From Lepidostoma basale (taxonomy: Eukaryota; Arthropoda; Insecta; Trichoptera; Lepidostomatidae), in assembly GCA_022606425.2 (NCBI GenBank), contig JAHDVF020000495.1:794838-858837 (forward strand): DNA of 64,000 nucleotides, written 5' to 3'. Below the pieces are notes generated by a model. The model saw only the letters and a program-made list of their open reading frames with translations, had not been told where the DNA came from and did not search any database. The position numbers were made by a program, and so were the translations under genes. Shown here in pieces: positions 60,080 to 64,000 of this stretch (positions are counted from its first letter, which is position 1; each line of letters begins with the position of its first letter).

Positions 60080-60521
60080 TACGTGCGTATATTTTTCAGT
60101 TCAAAGGAGCGACTAATTTCATATCTGACCACGCAAAGAGTCAAAAAAGCCACTAATTTGCATCTTATCACGCCAAGCGAATATAGACTCTAAAGATCGA
60201 TACTCAGGTGATACGAACATGAAGGTCTATACTCGCTCGCACTACGAAAATTTATAAATTTCCAAAGTTAATTAGAGCTCGATTAATAACAAAAATATGC
60301 CTATGCCCACCTATGTCTATCTATTAAGGAAGTGTATCAATATGAAAACGATCTGCTTAGGAATAACCCCGGAATTAGTCCACACACACCGGAAGATCGC
60401 CTTTTATTTATATAGATAGAAGATGAACTTCTCTCATGAAATTTCAAATATCCACCTAATTTTTTTAAATCTAATTTTGCTTGTATAAATATGTCAAGTC
60501 CATATTAAACCATGAATACAT
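60080..60521. other. unassigned spacer
   Basis: The end (GGAAGATCGCCTTTTATTTA, TATAGATAG) looks like the terminus of a repeat R-type element. Confidence 0.3.
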
Positions 60522-61235
60522 GAAAGAGTTCTAGTGCCAACCCTTATTTATGAAAGTGAAGCTTGGAGCTGGAAAAAGAAGAATGCAAGTAGGATTAATG
60601 CCGTAGAAATGAGATCACTGAGAAGAATGTGCGGTAAAACGATACATGATTTAAAACCAAACGACGAAATAAGGAGGAAATGTAATGAAGATGAGAAGAA
60701 AACATGGCATGATCAAATTAATCAAATTTTAATGGTTGGTCATGTCAGAAAACCAGAATAATCGACGTGCGTGTATGAATGTGGAGGAAGCCAGAGAGGT
60801 ATGTCAGGATAGAGTAGTGTGGCGATCCATTCTCTCTGCCTACCCCTGCGGGTAAACGGTGTGATGGTTTGTTTTTGTTGTTGTTGTTTGTAATGAAGAT
60901 GGTTGCATCATAAGTTAACATTAAAAAAGGATCCCTTCAAAGCTTTCGACGTATGGAACGAATGGACGAGAGAAGAATGGTTAAAATGTTGTATTCAAGC
61001 AATGTGAGTGGAAAGAGAAACCATGGAAGACCAAGGGAAGCATGGCATGACCAAATTAATCAAATACTCTCATAAAAGGCGGCCAAATTCGAAATCGGAA
61101 AAATCGACGAACATGCATATTACAATGTATGAATGTGGAGGAAGCTCGCGCGGTATGTCAAGACAGTATGGCGGTCCATCCTCTTTGCGTAACGCTCCAC
61201 GGAAATGGCGTGATTGTTAGTTAGTCAGTTAGTAG
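60522..61235 (+). mobile_element. two successive LINE-A copies
   Basis: 60522-60868 encodes Pro-Thr-Leu-Ile-Tyr-Glu-Ser-Glu-Ala-Trp and Arg-Arg-Met-Cys-Gly-Lys, deletes to Lys-Thr-Trp-His-Asp-Gln-Ile-Asn, and ends GGTGTGATGGTTTG. 60905-61235 is a second, divergent tail ending GGCGTGATTGTTAGTTAG. Confidence 0.75.
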
Positions 61236-61524
61236 ACACGTTTCGCATGCAAAGACATTATAAAATTTTGTAGAAAGTTTTGCGTCAGAATGGAAGGGCT
61301 GTATTTTCGGCTATCGTATTCGTGTCTACTGCGAGAACCTGCCCTCGGCCAAGGGCGGAGGGAAGGTAAATATGATTAAATAGGGTAAACTGCTGCTGGC
61401 GTCTGGAGCAAGATTAATAACATCGCCTGTGACGCGATGTTCGACTTTACAGTCTGCTGCTCTCCTGCTAATTATTGAGGTGAATCTTACACCTGGCGGA
61501 CTGGGGAAATATAACACAACTTAC
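61236..61524. other. low-copy spacer
   Basis: An HH6-like scrap (ACACGTTTCGCATGC) lies at 61226-61255. The rest, slightly GC-richer, is unassigned. Confidence 0.3.
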
Positions 61525-62120
61525 TGACTAACTAACCATCACGCCGTTTCCCCGAAGGGATAGGCAGAAAGGAAGGATCGCCACATTGTTCTATCCTGAC
61601 ATAACTCTCGCGCCTCTTGACATATCCATCGTGACATACACGTCTTTCAGTAATTCATTAATTGAGGGTATTAGTTGCAAACCTGGCAAACTCCATCATT
61701 AGATGTTTTGAGTAAATCGCAAAAAACTAATACGCTAATTAAATGCGCTTTTTTACGATTTTTATTTTTTTCATCTCAACGAGTTATTATTTTAAAGGTA
61801 ATCAGCCATGAAATAATCATCATTATGTTGATAATTAAAGTAAAATAATGAATTTCATTTCGGAGTTTTGCCAGCTTTGCAACACTCAAGTGGAGGTTGC
61901 CATGTTTGCAACAAACCCTATATTTTAATAGCAAAATTCTTCAGAATCAATAAAAAAATCAATAAAAATTGTGTGCAAATGTATTATGAATAAGACCCAA
62001 TTCATATCTTACTTTTGATTGTTGGTGGAGTTTGCCGGGTTTGCAAATAATACCGTAATATTTGGTCATTGGCCTTCCTCAGCTTCTTTTTCCATTCACA
62101 CTACTTGTATATTTCACATT
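61525..62120 (-). mobile_element. LINE-A copy split by a MITE
   Basis: Reversed LINE-A sequence at 61525-61666 (CTAACTAACCATCACGCCG to TTCATTAATTGAG) resumes at 62055-62120 (TATTTGGTCATTGGCC, CAGCTTCTTTTTCCATTCAC). This matches the continuous copy at 42236-42460. Confidence 0.65.
61667..62054. mobile_element. MITE with TTTGCCA/TTTGCAA repeats
   Basis: Inverted ends GGTATTAGTTGCAAACCTGG and, from the right, GGTATTATTTGCAAACCCGG. Two further copies of the GCCA..TTTGCAAC motif lie inside (61870-61912). No ORF and no clear target duplication. Confidence 0.55.
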
Positions 62121-62124
62121 GTTC

Positions 62125-62255
62125 TACACTCCGTCGCTCAAAACTAACTTTCTTCTGGTGATGCCAGTAAGAAGAGCAATTCGGACGTTGGATTCAATCG
62201 CCTCGGATTTAAACATTTTTAGTGTCAGTGAGGCAGTGTTTATAAACAATATCGA
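62125..62255 (+). mobile_element. Jockey-like LINE C-terminal scrap
   Basis: Encodes Phe-Leu-Leu-Val-Met-Pro-Val-Arg-Arg-Ala-Ile-Arg-Thr-Leu-Asp, then Ser-Glu-Ala-Val-Phe-Ile; homologous to 20915-21043. Confidence 0.55.
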
Positions 62256-62396
62256 CATGCGTGCATGACACGATGTATGAATGTTGAGGAAGCTTGAGAA
62301 GTATGTTAGGAAAGAGCGGTGTGACAGTCCATTATTTCTGCTTACCCTTTCAGAGAGACGGCGTAAAGGTTAGCTAGTTAGTTAGTTAGTTAGTTA
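62256..62396 (+). mobile_element. LINE-A 3' end
   Basis: ATCGACATGCGTGCATGACA to GACGGCGTAAAGGTTAGC with a GTTA tail. Confidence 0.7.
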
Positions 62397-62477
62397 GGTC
62401 TATAATGAACTAAGATATGACTGTATATATATTTATTGTGTACTGTATTAATATTTTTTGTTATTTTTCTTTTTAAC

Positions 62478-63085
62478 CTTTCTACCCTCATCCATTCGTT
62501 TCATATGTGCGAACCATCTTAGTGACCCTTTTCTTAATTATATATAACGCATTCATCCGCCTTACATTTCTTTCTTATTTCATCATTGGATATTCTATCA
62601 TACATTGTTTTTCTGCACATTCTTCTTAGTGACCTAATTTCTACGACATTTATTCTACTTTCATCCTTCTTTTGTCAACTACAAGCTTTACTTCCATACA
62701 TAAGGGTCGGCACTAGAACTCCATTGTGCACTGCCATCTTCAATCTTCAGTCGATATATTTCTATTTGCGGTAATGACTTTGAGTGCACCATTTATTTTG
62801 TTTCCAGCTCCAATCCTTCTTCCGATATCTTTCTCCATTTTTCCATCTCTTGTAATCATGCTTCCCAGATAAACAAATTCGGTAATATGCTCTAATTTCT
62901 CACCGTTCGCATTTATGTCACAATCCGTTGTACATTATTCCTTTTCAAATACCATAACTTTAGACTTTTACACGTTCATCACAAGGTCATACTTATTACA
63001 TACTTGATACATTATTGACACTAGGACTTGTAGATCGTCCATGCTGTCAGCGATTAAAACAGCGTCGTCTGCATTAGCTTAAGGG
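62478..63085 (-). mobile_element. LINE-A copy reaching the reverse transcriptase core
   Basis: The minus strand begins Asn-Ala-Asp-Asp-Ala-Val-Leu-Ile-Ala-Asp (the catalytic (Tyr)-Ala-Asp-Asp block with Tyr lost). It continues Asp-Leu-Gln-Val-Leu-Val, Leu-Glu-His-Ile-Thr-Glu-Phe-Val-Tyr-Leu-Gly-Ser-Met and ends in the Arg-Arg-Met-Cys/Ile-Arg region. It is the only copy that proves LINE-A encodes a non-LTR reverse transcriptase. 3' end missing. Confidence 0.8.
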
Positions 63086-63690
63086 AAGGCAGATGGTACG
63101 GGCATATAAAACGGAGACCACCAGACCACACAGTAAAAAGAGCTTTGCCTATGAATATTTCTCGTCAATCATCCAGAGGATGACCTAAGAACACGTGGAT
63201 GATTCAGTGCAATAGCGTCTTGCAGAGAAATGGCTTGAGTGAGAGCGATGCCTGCGAGAAGCCTGCGTTCTGCCAGTTGGTACTTATGGTCTTGAAACTG
63301 TAACATTGTCCAAACAAAGTGCCGAAAAACTACGAGTGACACAAAGAGCCATGTTAGGAATAAGCTTAAGAGACAGAGTCAGAAACGACATAGTGAGAGA
63401 AAAAACAAAGGTCACTGACATCATCCACCGGGTGGCGACTCTAAAATGGCTATGGACAGGTCACGTAGCCAGAAGCTCAGACGAAAAATGGACAAGAAGA
63501 CTGCTGACTTGGAGACCATGAACGGCAAAGAGAAGTGCAGGGCGACCGCAACTACGGTGGAAGGATTATCTGAACAGACATGTCGGAATAACCTGGATGC
63601 AGTCTGCACAAGACAGAGTGACATGGAAGCGAATAAAAGAGGCATTTGTCCAGGAGTGGACGGGAATAGGCTGAGGAAGAAGAAGAAGAG
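63086..63690 (+). mobile_element. LINE-C copy
   Basis: Degenerate upstream piece to 63264, then Ser-Ala-Glu-Lys-Leu-Arg-Val-Thr-Gln-Arg-Ala-Met, Thr-Leu-Lys-Trp-Leu-Trp-Thr-Gly-His-Val, Trp-Thr-Arg-Arg-Leu-Leu-Thr-Trp-Arg-Pro. One frameshift follows, and the copy ends at a (GAA)n tail (63676-63690). Minus-strand ORFs are shadows. Confidence 0.75.
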
Positions 63691-64000
63691 AGCGATACTC
63701 CGAACTGTAAGAAGTACAGCTTGAGATCTAGAAGAGTAGACCCCAACAGTCAACACAGACAATAAGTTGGGATGGCGCCAGGAAGAAGAAAGTGACTTTC
63801 ATAGTAATGGGATTCACACGATTGCTGTCGATTGATATAAATTCAAGAATCTCATCCGTTTCCCCAAGTAATCGGCCGCTATGCACGCGTATTTATATAT
63901 ACGCAAGAATAGCTAGTTATGCTGGTTATTATAACCCAATTCTCGACAAAAACAATATACGAGTCCAATATGCCCAGCAGAGGGACCAGCGAGAGTCATC
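63691..64000. other. unassigned spacer
   Basis: No supported feature before the window ends. Confidence 0.3.

Noticed and set aside
1..64000. CRISPR array, bacterial operon or phage
   Set aside because: The dense repeats are dispersed eukaryotic transposons with target duplications; there are no regularly spaced short direct repeats, ribosome binding sites or long intronless genes.

Overview
This is a eukaryotic, probably insect, genome window. It is AT-rich, has exons with GT-AG introns, carries an innexin (arthropod gap-junction) gene, and is packed with repeats of the kinds common in moths and butterflies. Lepidoptera is my best guess; nothing here proves it. There is no operon, phage, plasmid or CRISPR array. 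Most of the open frames are decayed retrotransposon tails or their shadows.

Host genes. On the minus strand an innexin resembling shaking-B is represented by two internal exons (29935-30068 and 28293-28473) whose phases fit exactly. Two alternative 14-codon first exons lie upstream at 37831-37872 and 49605-49646. They look like duplicates of each other, and both end in phase 0, as exon 2 requires. The proximal first exon has two perfect CRE sites upstream; the distal one starts in a CpG-rich block. The 3' exons are not in the window, so the next intron is at least 28 kb. Weaker exon candidates lie at 2648-2976 (+, two exons, one membrane helix), 52258-52322 (-) and 53412-53582 (+).

Repeats. 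The introns are a graveyard of 5'-truncated non-LTR elements. LINE-A (about 40 pieces) ends in a conserved Trp-His-Asp-Gln-Ile-Asn motif, the bases GGCGTGATGG and a GTTA or GTTT tandem tail. LINE-B to LINE-G are other RTE-like tails. Jockey-like tails and one Jockey-like reverse transcriptase pseudogene (45824-46799) are also present. DNA elements include a probable Sola transposon (38519-39842), hAT elements (53818-54240, 58735-59583), a piggyBac-like element (35370-36149), mariner relics, a long-inverted-repeat MITE (MITE-M, about nine copies) and a 650-bp foldback. SINEs include a tRNA-derived family and a second family whose 3' end is borrowed from LINE-A.

The most unusual signal is a set of more than 25 short motifs with hammerhead ribozyme architecture: a CUGANGA-like box, a helix II hairpin, GAAAC, and a self-complementary helix III such as ACAUGU, ACCGGU or ACAGCUGU followed by C. 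They fall into at least nine sequence families (called HH1 to HH9 here), often as head-to-head inverted pairs. Short-helix-III hammerheads of this type are known from Penelope-like retroelements and related retrozymes. Most copies here are decayed; a few (10300-10347, 23418-23458, 40796-40842) keep an intact core.
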